NCBI RefSeq assembly: GCF_004348535.1
Contig: NZ_SMJX01000046.1
Coordinates: 1 to 39,370 of the forward strand
Length of the DNA: 39,370 bases
Origin: Actinomadura sp. KC216
GTDB taxonomy: Bacteria > Actinomycetota > Actinomycetes > Streptosporangiales > Streptosporangiaceae
Reading direction: 5' to 3'
Part shown: positions 16,552 to 23,707 of the stretch, one piece after another
Numbering within the stretch: position 1 is the first letter of the stretch
How the letters are laid out: each line of letters begins with the position of its first letter
Notes under the pieces: generated by a model
Told to the model about the DNA's origin: nothing
The model's database searches: none
The model's input: the letters and a program-made list of their open reading frames with translations, nothing else
Program-made: the position numbers and the translations under genes

Positions 16552-18140
16552 ATGGTGATGGAGTGCCCGACCTCGTCGACCGGCTCGCTCGTCGCGATCA
16601 GCGGGGTCAGCCGCGGGTCCGACTTGGCGATCCAGCTGTCGGACACCACCAGCAGCCCGCGCACCCGCCCGGGCGGCACGGCGAGCGGGTCGGACGCGCG
16701 GATGCCGTAGTACGACGGCACGCCGCTGCCCTTGTAGGCGAGCCACACCCGCTCGCCCGGGTACCGGTCCCGGAGCCGGTCGGCGAGACGGCCGAGGTCC
16801 TGGCCCCAGTCGGCGTTGGAGTCGTGCAGGCGCAGATGGGTCTTGGACGGGCCGCCGAACGCCTCGTTGGAGTAGGGGAGGTAGAACGGGTACGCCCGCA
16901 GCGAGCTGACGGCGACGAACAGCACGAGCGCGCCCGTCACGGCGAGCGTCCACCGCCCGCGGAGCGCGGCAGCCGCGCCCGCCGCCACCGCCAGGAACAT
17001 CGGAACGGCGATGGCGTACCGGACGCCGAGATCGCGCGAGCCCGCCATCGCCGCGCCCAGCACCACGGCGGCGGGCAGGAGCACGTAGGGCGCGGCAGGG
17101 CGAAGCCGCCGCACCGCGCACAGCGCGACGGTCCCGATCACCCACAGCGCGAGCATCCCCAGCGGCGTCTTCACCAGCAGAGCGGCCGGGAGGTAGTACC
17201 AGCGGGAGCCGACGTAGACCTCGCCGAACAGGAACCCCGTCCAGCGCAGGTCCTCGAAGCCGAACTGGATGCGCATGCCGTCGCGGAACGGCGCCGGGAA
17301 GGGCATCCAGGCGGCGGCGAGGCCGCGCAGCCCGCCCACGTCCGGGATGCCCGGGGGCGGCGCCCAGCGGAGCCGCGGGTCCACGGCCAGGTAGGACGCC
17401 CACACCACCGCGACCGCCACCAGCCCGGCCCCGGCCGCCCACGCGACGCCGTCCACGATGCGCCGTCCAGAGCGGCCGCGCGCGGACCAGACCGAGAGCG
17501 CCGCCAGCCCCAGCAGCACCGGGACGGCCGGCAGCGCGCTCATCTTCGTGGCGACCGCCGCGCCGAGAGCCGCCCCGGCGAGCGGGAGGCAGAGCCGCGG
17601 ACGCTCCCGCGCCCGCCACAGGAGCCACGCCGACGTGAGCAGGAACCCGGCCATCGGCACGTCGAGCGTGGCCAGCGACCCGTGCGCGATGACGTCGGGG
17701 GAGAACGCGTACAGGGCGAGCGCGACGAGCCCGCCGCCGGAGCCGGTGAGGTCGCGGGCGAAGGCGAAGACGACCAGCCCGAACAGCAGCGTCAGGACGA
17801 TCACCGGCAGCCGCGCCGCCAGGAGCAGCCCCTGCGCGTCGTTGCCGGACTCGTACAGCAGCCGCCGACCGGCGGCCTGCTGGTCGCCGCCGGACGCCGG
17901 GCCGGTGCGCGGCCCGGTGAGCAGCGCCCCGGCGCCGATGAGCAGCTTGCCGAGCGGCGGATGCTCCGCGTTCGGCCGGAGATCGTGCTCCTTCAGGTAG
18001 CTCACGCCCGCGGCCACGTACACCGGCTCGTCGATCGTCGGGGTCTGCCGCACCGCCGTGGACACCATCGCGAAGGCCATCCCCGCCAGCAGCGCCGCCA
18101 CGACGAGGGCGACCGCCCACCGCCGGTGACGGCGCGCCAC
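16536..18140 (-). CDS. GT39 family (ArnT/PMT-like) membrane glycosyltransferase
   Basis: A polytopic membrane glycosyltransferase of 534 residues. The first outer loop has the catalytic acidic pair of the GT-C fold (TPTIDEPVYVAAGVSYL), followed by NAEHPPLGKLLIGAGALL. About ten further hydrophobic segments follow. The C-terminal outer part carries LHDSNADWGQDLGRLADRL and KGSGVPSYYGI, usual for actinobacterial family 39 enzymes. Such enzymes move a sugar from a polyprenyl-phosphate carrier to a protein, lipid or wall polymer outside the membrane; the acceptor here is unknown. GTG at 18140 has GAGG at a good distance. GTG at 18152, overlapping the upstream stop as GTGA, is an alternative. It is co-directional with and directly behind the sulfatase-fold gene. 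Confidence 0.88.
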   Translation of the reverse strand: MARRHRRWAVALVVAALLAGMAFAMVSTAVRQTPTIDEPVYVAAGVSYLKEHDLRPNAEHPPLGKLLIGAGALLTGPRTGPASGGDQQAAGRRLLYESGNDAQGLLLAARLPVIVLTLLFGLVVFAFARDLTGSGGGLVALALYAFSPDVIAHGSLATLDVPMAGFLLTSAWLLWRARERPRLCLPLAGAALGAAVATKMSALPAVPVLLGLAALSVWSARGRSGRRIVDGVAWAAGAGLVAVAVVWASYLAVDPRLRWAPPPGIPDVGGLRGLAAAWMPFPAPFRDGMRIQFGFEDLRWTGFLFGEVYVGSRWYYLPAALLVKTPLGMLALWVIGTVALCAVRRLRPAAPYVLLPAAVVLGAAMAGSRDLGVRYAIAVPMFLAVAAGAAAALRGRWTLAVTGALVLFVAVSSLRAYPFYLPYSNEAFGGPSKTHLRLHDSNADWGQDLGRLADRLRDRYPGERVWLAYKGSGVPSYYGIRASDPLAVPPGRVRGLLVVSDSWIAKSDPRLTPLIATSEPVDEVGHSITIYRRP

Positions 18141-18148
18141 CCCTCGCC

Positions 18149-19885
18149 TCACCCGCCGAACGCGGTCAGGAACCGGTCGCGGAAGGCGCTCATCGGCCAG
18201 ACCGGGCCGTCCTTCGCCGGGCGGAGGCCGTCCTGCCAGCCCCATCCGGAGATCCTGTCCAGGACGGCGCCGTCCTTGGCGACGATCGTGATCGGCACGT
18301 CGCGTCCCGCGTCGGGGCCCGTGATCAGCGGCGCGGGCTCGTGGTCGCCGAGGAAGACGAGCACGAGATCGTCGCCGCCGTAGGTCTCCACGTACGAGAC
18401 GAGCGTGTTCAGCGTGTACTCGATCGACCTGCGGTACTCGGTGCGGACGCGCCCGCCGGTGGGCCACGCCGCGTCGTAGCCCTTGCCCATGCCGGTGAAC
18501 ACCGACCCGTCGCCGACCTGGTCCCATCCCACGAGCCGGGGGACGGACGCCCACGGCGCATGGCTCGACACCAGGGCCGTCTCCGCCATCACGGGAGCGC
18601 GGTCCTTCTTGGCGAGCTCGGTGCGCTGCATGACCGACAGCGTGTACTGGTCGGGCATGGTCGCGAAGCTGAAGCGCGGCCCCCGGTACCCGAGGTTGCG
18701 GTTGTCGTAGACCTTGTCGTAGCCGAAGAACTCCCCTTCGGGCCAGGCGCGCGTGATCGCGGGCATGAGCGCGACCGTCCGGGAGCCCGCGCGGCCGAAC
18801 GCCCGGTTGAGGGTGAACCGGTCGCTGTTGACGAGCGTCCGGTACCGCTGCGAGTTGTCGACCCGCAGCCCGGACAGCAGCGTCGCGTGCGCGAGCCAGC
18901 TCCCGCCGCCCGCCGTCGGCGAGGTGAGCCAGCCGCTGCGCGCACCGAACCCGGCGCCGCGGAGCCGCCGCGTCCCGGCGTCGAGGACGGCGCCGACCTG
19001 CGGCGCGTACTGCGGGTCCTCCACCGCCGTGCGCCCGTAGCTCTCCACGAACGCGAGCACGACGTCCTTGCCGCGCAGGCCCGCCAGCAGCCTGTCGCCG
19101 GGCGTGTCGCGGAACGCGTCGACGGCGGCGGCCTTGGCGAACTCCTCCCGGTCGTTCAGGCTGTCCCGGACCTGCCGCGCGTGCTCGTAGGCGAGGACGG
19201 CGTCGCTGCGCGCCGCGACCGGCACCCCGTCCACGAACCGCACCCCGAACGCCGCGCACACGACCCAGACCACCCCCAGGACGGCCGCCGCCCACGCCGC
19301 CGCCCTGCCATGCCGGACGGCGACGCGGCCGAGCCGCAGCGCCGACAGCGCCATGAGCACCACCACGCCCACGATCAGCACGACGACCGCGGCCACGGCG
19401 CCGATCGCCCCGGCCCGTCCCGCCGACCCCCCGACGAACTCCACGGCCGGACGCAGCAGCGGCCAGTCCAGCACCAGGTCGAACGGCCGGACCAGCACCG
19501 CGTCGAAGCCGATGTCCATGACCTTCAGGACGGTCAGCACGCCCAGCAGCCCGCCCGCCGCCAGGGCCACGGACCGCCGCGCCCGCTCCGGTACCGCGAG
19601 GATCAGCGCGACCCCCGCGATCCCCTCCACCGGGACGCGCACGAACGCCGCCGGGGTGAGGTGCCCGAACTCGTCCGGCAGGACGAGCGCGGCCAGCACG
19701 AACAGGAACGCCGCGACGGTGCCCGCCCGCGCCGCGGCGCGCCGCCACCGGCGCGGGCCGTCGATGGTCTCGGCGTCCTCGGCGGTCCCGTCTCGTTCCG
19801 CTTCGTCCCGCTCCGCGCGGCTGTCGGTGGTCAGCGCGTCCTCCCCAGTCGGTCCCGGCCGCCGCCCGGCGGCACCCAACAGCAC
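18149..19885 (-). CDS. Membrane sulfatase/phosphoglycerol-transferase-like protein
   Basis: A membrane-anchored sulfatase-fold enzyme of up to 578 residues. About five N-terminal membrane segments lie roughly between residues 55 and 225. A large outer domain follows, with KDVVLAFVESYGR, TAGGGSWLAHATLLSGLRVDN (nucleophile region, Ser or Thr) and LVFLGDHEPAPLITG (metal site). This is the layout of LtaS/OpgB-type phosphotransferases, which transfer phosphoglycerol-type groups to surface glycans. Together with the glycosyltransferase behind it, this suggests decoration of a surface polymer (inference). The start is uncertain. GTG at 19885 has no ribosome site, while a CTG at 19834 lies five bases behind a strong GGGGAGG and would give 561 residues. 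Confidence 0.85.
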   Translation of the reverse strand: MLLGAAGRRPGPTGEDALTTDSRAERDEAERDGTAEDAETIDGPRRWRRAAARAGTVAAFLFVLAALVLPDEFGHLTPAAFVRVPVEGIAGVALILAVPERARRSVALAAGGLLGVLTVLKVMDIGFDAVLVRPFDLVLDWPLLRPAVEFVGGSAGRAGAIGAVAAVVVLIVGVVVLMALSALRLGRVAVRHGRAAAWAAAVLGVVWVVCAAFGVRFVDGVPVAARSDAVLAYEHARQVRDSLNDREEFAKAAAVDAFRDTPGDRLLAGLRGKDVVLAFVESYGRTAVEDPQYAPQVGAVLDAGTRRLRGAGFGARSGWLTSPTAGGGSWLAHATLLSGLRVDNSQRYRTLVNSDRFTLNRAFGRAGSRTVALMPAITRAWPEGEFFGYDKVYDNRNLGYRGPRFSFATMPDQYTLSVMQRTELAKKDRAPVMAETALVSSHAPWASVPRLVGWDQVGDGSVFTGMGKGYDAAWPTGGRVRTEYRRSIEYTLNTLVSYVETYGGDDLVLVFLGDHEPAPLITGPDAGRDVPITIVAKDGAVLDRISGWGWQDGLRPAKDGPVWPMSAFRDRFLTAFGG

Positions 19886-20066
19886 GGGCGCCGCGCGGCC
19901 GCCGGTTCAACGCTTCCACCGACCACCGGGCGGGGCCATCACCCCTTCCGGAGCGCCTCGGCGAAATCTCCTTCCAAAATTTTCTCGTGCGGATGTCGAG
20001 GACGTGGGCACGGCTCCGACCAACTGATGAGCGGCGCCGGAGGGGCGCCCGATAGGAGGCACCGAC

Positions 20067-20675
20067 ATGAGCAAGGTCACCTGCGACATCGCGATCTCCG
20101 TGGACGGCTTCGCCGCCGGCCCGAACCAGCGCGTGGACGAGCCGATCGGCGACCGCGGCGAGCTGCTGCACCGCTGGATGTTCGAGGAGGCCGAGGCCGA
20201 GGCCAACGCCGAGGTCATCGAGGCCATCGTGGACGCGGGCGCGTTCATCATGGGCCGCAACATGTTCACCGCCGGGCGCGGCGAGTGGGACCTGGAGTGG
20301 AACGGCTACTGGGGCGAGGAGCCGCCCTACCACGCCCCGGTGTTCGTCCTGACCCACTACCCGCGCGAGCCGGTGCCGATGAAGGGCGGCACCACGTTCC
20401 ACTTCGTCACCGACGGGATCGAGGCGGCGCTCGCCCGCGCGCGGGAGGCGGCGGGGGACCGGAACGTCGCGGTCTGCGGCGGCGCGCAGACGGTGAACCA
20501 GTACCTGGCGGCCGGGCTGATCGACGAGCTGCGCCTGCACATCGCGCCGATGGTCCTCGGCGACGGCGCGCGGCTGTTCGAGGGGGTCGGCGACATCGGC
20601 CTCGAACAGACCGCCGTGTCGCACAGCGGCCTCGTCACGCACATCACCTACCAGGTCTCCGCCCCGCGCGGATGA
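20067..20675 (+). CDS. Dihydrofolate reductase-like (RibD C-terminal) protein
   Basis: A 202-residue protein of the dihydrofolate reductase / RibD C-terminal superfamily. It starts CDIAISVDGFAAGPNQ and has FIMGRNMF, VFVLTHYPREPV, VAVCGGAQTVNQYLAAGLIDELRLHIAPMVLGDGARLFE, all hallmark segments of stand-alone RibD_C reductases. These bind NAD(P)H; most have no proven substrate, and neither folate nor riboflavin synthesis is suggested by the neighbours. AGGAGG lies seven bases before the ATG. It is divergent from the sulfatase gene with about 180 bases between, including a short AT-rich stretch (AAAATTTT near 19977), and appears to be monocistronic. Confidence 0.9.
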   Translation: MSKVTCDIAISVDGFAAGPNQRVDEPIGDRGELLHRWMFEEAEAEANAEVIEAIVDAGAFIMGRNMFTAGRGEWDLEWNGYWGEEPPYHAPVFVLTHYPREPVPMKGGTTFHFVTDGIEAALARAREAAGDRNVAVCGGAQTVNQYLAAGLIDELRLHIAPMVLGDGARLFEGVGDIGLEQTAVSHSGLVTHITYQVSAPRG

Positions 20676-20924
20676 CGCCCCGCCGGCGTGGACCAATGAG
20701 CCGCATCGCCGACAAGACAGGGGAAGTCAGGGGGTTCCCGGACGAGTAGCGCGGCGGTTGCGGATTGCGACATCGCCCATGTCGCCTATCATGGCGGCTC
20801 CCGGATCCCGTCAATCCGGCAGCGTCGTACAAACCCGCCAACGGGGCGCGGGCACGACGGAGGGCGCGGTCGCCCCTTCGTCTCCTTCGCTCTCGACCAC
20901 GATGACGTTGGAGCTGTCACCCGC

Positions 20925-21842
20925 ATGACCAGGCAAGAGACCGCGCCCCCCGCGCCCCCCACCGCCCTCGACGACGTCAAGGGCTGGTTCCCCAAGATCG
21001 ACCAGATGCTGTTCACCTGGTTCCTGGAGCGCCAGGAGCGCCTCGGGCAGACCGGTGACCTGGTGGAGCTCGGCTCCTACCTCGGCAAGAGCGCGATCCT
21101 CATGGGCCGCCACCGCCGCCCGGAGGAGACCTTCACCGTCTGCGACCTCTTCGACTCCGAGGCCCCGGACGACTCCAACCAGGCCGAGATGAACGGCTCG
21201 TACGCCAGCCTGACCCGCACCGCCTTCGAGGCGAACTACCGCGCCTTCCACGACCGGCTGCCGGAGATCATCCAGGCGCCGACCTCGGTGATCCTGGACC
21301 ATGTCGAACCCGAGAGCTGCCGGTTCGTGCACGTCGACGCGTCCCACCTCTACGAGCATGTGCGCGGCGACATCCAGGCGGCGCGGGTCATGCTGCCCGA
21401 CACGGGCGTCATCGTGTGCGACGACTACCGGTCCGAGCACACCCCAGGCGTGGCCGCCGCCGTCTGGGAGGCGGTGGCCGTGAGCGGCCTGCGCCCGGTC
21501 TGCGTCACCACGCAGAAGCTCTACGGCACCTGGGGCGACGCCGACACGCTGCAGGACGACCTCCTGGAGTGGCTCGGAGGCCAGGACAACGTCTGGCACG
21601 AGATCCAGCGGGTCGCCGGGCGCCGCCTCATCCGCGTCAAGGGCAGGTGGGCGGCGTCGGGGGAGGTCCAGCGGCTGAAGGACCGGCTCGCCAGGTCGCA
21701 GGAGAAGGCGGCCCGCCTGGAGGACCGCCTCGCCCGCACCCGGGCGGAGCTCGCCGACGTCCGCGGCTCGGTCAGCTTCAAGGTCGGCCGGTCGTTCACC
21801 GCGCTGCCGAGGGTCGTCCGCCGCCGGAACCCCGGTTCGTGA
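20925..21842 (+). CDS. Class I SAM-dependent methyltransferase with C-terminal coiled coil
   Basis: A 305-residue class I methyltransferase of the CmcI/Methyltransf_24 type. It has SAM motif I DLVELGSYLGKSAILMG, TVCDLFDSE, then FVHVDASHLYEHVRGDIQAA and GVIVCDDYRS (metal-linked acidic residues). The last 75 residues form a basic coiled coil (LKDRLARSQEKAARLEDRLARTRAELADV), followed by SVSFKVGRSFTALPRVV. This kind of tail is often seen on glycan-modifying enzymes that dock on the membrane or a partner. It may O-methylate a surface sugar (inference). The ribosome site GGAG lies 11 bases upstream, somewhat far. An eight-codon ORF (ATG at 20902) ends in an ATGA overlap with this start. It is convergent with the next gene, 19 bases away. 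Confidence 0.85.
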   Translation: MTRQETAPPAPPTALDDVKGWFPKIDQMLFTWFLERQERLGQTGDLVELGSYLGKSAILMGRHRRPEETFTVCDLFDSEAPDDSNQAEMNGSYASLTRTAFEANYRAFHDRLPEIIQAPTSVILDHVEPESCRFVHVDASHLYEHVRGDIQAARVMLPDTGVIVCDDYRSEHTPGVAAAVWEAVAVSGLRPVCVTTQKLYGTWGDADTLQDDLLEWLGGQDNVWHEIQRVAGRRLIRVKGRWAASGEVQRLKDRLARSQEKAARLEDRLARTRAELADVRGSVSFKVGRSFTALPRVVRRRNPGS

Positions 21843-21861
21843 GCTGCCCCTGGGGCGCGGG

Positions 21862-22554
21862 CTACTCGTCGGCGAACGAGCAGTCGGGCGGGCTGTCCGG
21901 CGGCTCGAAGCCACCGGACGGCAGCTGGAGCGGCGCGTCCTTCACCGTGTAGCCCTTCAGCCATTTCCCGAACGGGCCGGGGCTGTTCTCGCTGAACGGC
22001 GCCGGCCCGGTCCCCATCTGCTGGCACTGCGGGAACACGACGCCCCACGAGAACCCCATCCGGTCGAACCGGTGGCCGCGCGGCGACTGGTAGAACGTCA
22101 GGTTCGCGCGCTTCTGGTTCGGCGGGATGTCGTGCGCGTCGTCCTGCCGGATCCCGGACACGACCGCCACCGGCCCGGACGCCATCACGTAGTCGACCTT
22201 GATCCAGCCCCAGTGGTGCTTGGGCGGCCCGCCGGGGACGTCCGGCGCGTAGTGGTCGAACTTCACCGTCCCGCGCGCGGCGCCCATGACCATCTTGCCG
22301 CCGACGATCTTCCACGGCCCGCCGTGCGCGTCCACGATGAACCGCCGGTACGGGTACTCGGGGTCGCCCGGGTACTTGAGCCACGCGTCCCCGGTCACGT
22401 GGGCCTCCCGGGCCGCCCGCGGCGCCCCGGCCTTCGGCGGAGCGCCGTCGTCCGCCGCCGCGCTCGCGACCGCGACCGTGCTCGCCCCCGCCGCCGTCAC
22501 GACCGCGCCGAGCGCGGCGAGCCCGGCGGCCAGTGCACGTCCATTCCGCGACAT
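21862..22554 (-). CDS. Secreted protein of unknown function
   Basis: A 230-residue protein with a clear signal peptide (MSRNGRALAAGLAALGAVVTAAGASTVAVASA, cleavage near ASAAA). The mature part is rich in aromatic residues and Gly/Pro: KYPGDPEYPYRRFIVDAHGGPWKIVGGKMVMG, then DHYAPDVPGG, WGWIKVDYVMASGPVAVVSGIR, FYQSPRGHRFDRMGFSWGVVFPQCQQMG and a C-terminal PPDSPPDCSF. Two cysteines (in FPQCQQ and PDCSF) could form a disulfide. I do not recognise the family; a compact beta-rich secreted domain is likely. AAGGG lies six bases before the ATG at 22554. It is probably monocistronic, with 110 bases separating it from the SRPBCC gene. Confidence 0.75.
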   Translation of the reverse strand: MSRNGRALAAGLAALGAVVTAAGASTVAVASAAADDGAPPKAGAPRAAREAHVTGDAWLKYPGDPEYPYRRFIVDAHGGPWKIVGGKMVMGAARGTVKFDHYAPDVPGGPPKHHWGWIKVDYVMASGPVAVVSGIRQDDAHDIPPNQKRANLTFYQSPRGHRFDRMGFSWGVVFPQCQQMGTGPAPFSENSPGPFGKWLKGYTVKDAPLQLPSGGFEPPDSPPDCSFADE

Positions 22555-22664
22555 GTGGATCCCTTCCGCGGACGTCCTTCGTCCGCCTCCCACACGGTCG
22601 CAGCGGCCCGCCGGGCCGATCTTCCCCCGCGCGGCGGAGCCCGCTGGCCCGCGGGAGGGAGATG

Positions 22665-23081
22665 TCACAGCGCGGCGCGCGCCACCTCCCGCTCCAGGTT
22701 GTCGAGGACCAGCTCGATGACGACGTCGTGCTGCCGCCGGATCATCAGCGGCCACATCAGCCGGAACAGCCCGCCGGTGCGGCCTTTGAGCTCGTGGCGG
22801 ACGAGCGTCCCGCCGTCGCGCTCGATCAGGGTGAAGCCGTGCCCCTCGCTGAGCTGCTTGCCGGTGTCGAACCAGAGCCTGCGGCCGGGCTCCACCGTCT
22901 GGACGCGGTAGCGCAGCGAGGAGTGCTCGACCGGGGCGCCGGGGGCGAGCCCCTCGGGCAGCCGGAAGGTTCCGCTCCCCTCCGGCCACAGCCTGTCGTC
23001 CTCGGAACCGATCGCGGCGAGCAGTTCCCAGATCCGATCGGGCTCGGCGCGGATGAAGCGTTCGTGCATGTTGTAGACCAT
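22665..23081 (-). CDS. SRPBCC (START-like) family protein
   Basis: A 138-residue SRPBCC protein. This fold has a deep hydrophobic pocket for lipids, polyketides or other small ligands. The start MHERFIRAEPDRIWELLAAIGSEDDRLWP, the middle GHGFTLIERDGGTLVRHELKGRTGGLF and the final helix are typical. The ligand is unknown. The ATG at 23081 follows AAAGG at seven bases; the ATG at 23069 is an alternative. The promoter must lie in the 65 bases shared with the divergent TetR gene. Two palindromes there suggest that the TetR protein controls both genes, so the SRPBCC protein may bind or process the same small molecule that the regulator senses (inference). Confidence 0.85.
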   Translation of the reverse strand: MVYNMHERFIRAEPDRIWELLAAIGSEDDRLWPEGSGTFRLPEGLAPGAPVEHSSLRYRVQTVEPGRRLWFDTGKQLSEGHGFTLIERDGGTLVRHELKGRTGGLFRLMWPLMIRRQHDVVIELVLDNLEREVARAAL

Positions 23082-23094
23082 GTTCCGGCCTTTC

Positions 23095-23133
23095 CATACG
23101 GTGGCGTATGTTCTCACCGTACGCTGCCGTATG
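23095..23133. promoter_or_regulatory. Two tandem palindromic operators for the TetR regulator
   Basis: CATACG-GTGG-CGTATG at 23095-23110 is a perfect palindrome with a four-base spacer. CGTACG-CTGC-CGTATG at 23118-23133 is the same motif with one mismatch. Their centres are 23 bp apart, about two helix turns, so two dimers could bind on the same face. Both lie between the divergent SRPBCC and TetR starts, where they would block both promoters. Confidence 0.7.
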
Positions 23134-23146
23134 GAAGGGTGGCAAT

Positions 23147-23707
23147 GTGACCCGACTTACTGCCGACGACTGGGCCAGGGCCGCGCTGGACGCCCTGGCG
23201 AGCGGGGGCCTCGCCGCGGTCGCGGTGGAGCCGCTCGCCGTCCGGCTCGGCGCGACGAAGGGCAGCTTCTACTGGCATTTCCGCAACCGCCGCGCGCTGC
23301 TGGAGGCCGCGCTCGCGCTGTGGGAGCGCGACACCGAGACCGTGATCGCCGAGCTGGAGAGGATCGGCGACCCCGCGGAGCGGATGCGGACGCTGCTGGA
23401 GAGCGCCCTCTCCGATCCCGTCGACGCCGCGATCTCCTTCCGCCTGATCAGCGAGGCCGACGACCCGGCCGTCGGCGCGGTGGCCCGGCGGGTGAGCGCC
23501 CGCCGCCTCGGCTACATGCAGGCGTCGCTGGAGCAGCTCGGCGTCCCGCCCGACCTCGCGCGCCACCGCGTCGTCGCCGGATACGGCATCTACCTCGGCA
23601 TCGCCGCCCTCCGCAGGATCGGCGCGGCGGACGAGCCCGCGGCCTCGTTCATCGACCAGGCCATGACCGAGATGGGCGTTCCCGGCGGCCCGGCGGAGCC
23701 GGCCTAG
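23147..23707 (+). CDS. TetR family transcriptional regulator
   Basis: A 186-residue TetR repressor. The N-terminal helix-turn-helix reads LAAVAVEPLAVRLGATKGSFYWHFRNRRALLEAAL, very close to the family pattern. The C-terminal ligand domain has PVDAAISFRLISEADDPAVGAVARRVSARRL and a hydrophobic GYGIYLGIAALRRIG helix. GTG at 23147 is preferred, with GGAAGGG seven bases upstream; a longer frame from 23108 would run through the operators. It probably represses itself and the divergent SRPBCC gene through the two palindromes at 23095-23133. Its TAG stop overlaps the amidase stop in a shared CTAG. Confidence 0.93.
   Translation: MTRLTADDWARAALDALASGGLAAVAVEPLAVRLGATKGSFYWHFRNRRALLEAALALWERDTETVIAELERIGDPAERMRTLLESALSDPVDAAISFRLISEADDPAVGAVARRVSARRLGYMQASLEQLGVPPDLARHRVVAGYGIYLGIAALRRIGAADEPAASFIDQAMTEMGVPGGPAEPA

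Noticed and set aside
16536..20696. A single open frame of nearly 1,390 codons on the minus strand
   Set aside because: Only 16536-18140 has protein sense (GT39). The rest is the out-of-frame shadow of the sulfatase and reductase genes, rich in Arg/Gly/Ala as usual in GC-rich DNA.
20697..20750. A 17-codon ORF after the reductase gene
   Set aside because: It has no ribosome site and no recognisable sequence.
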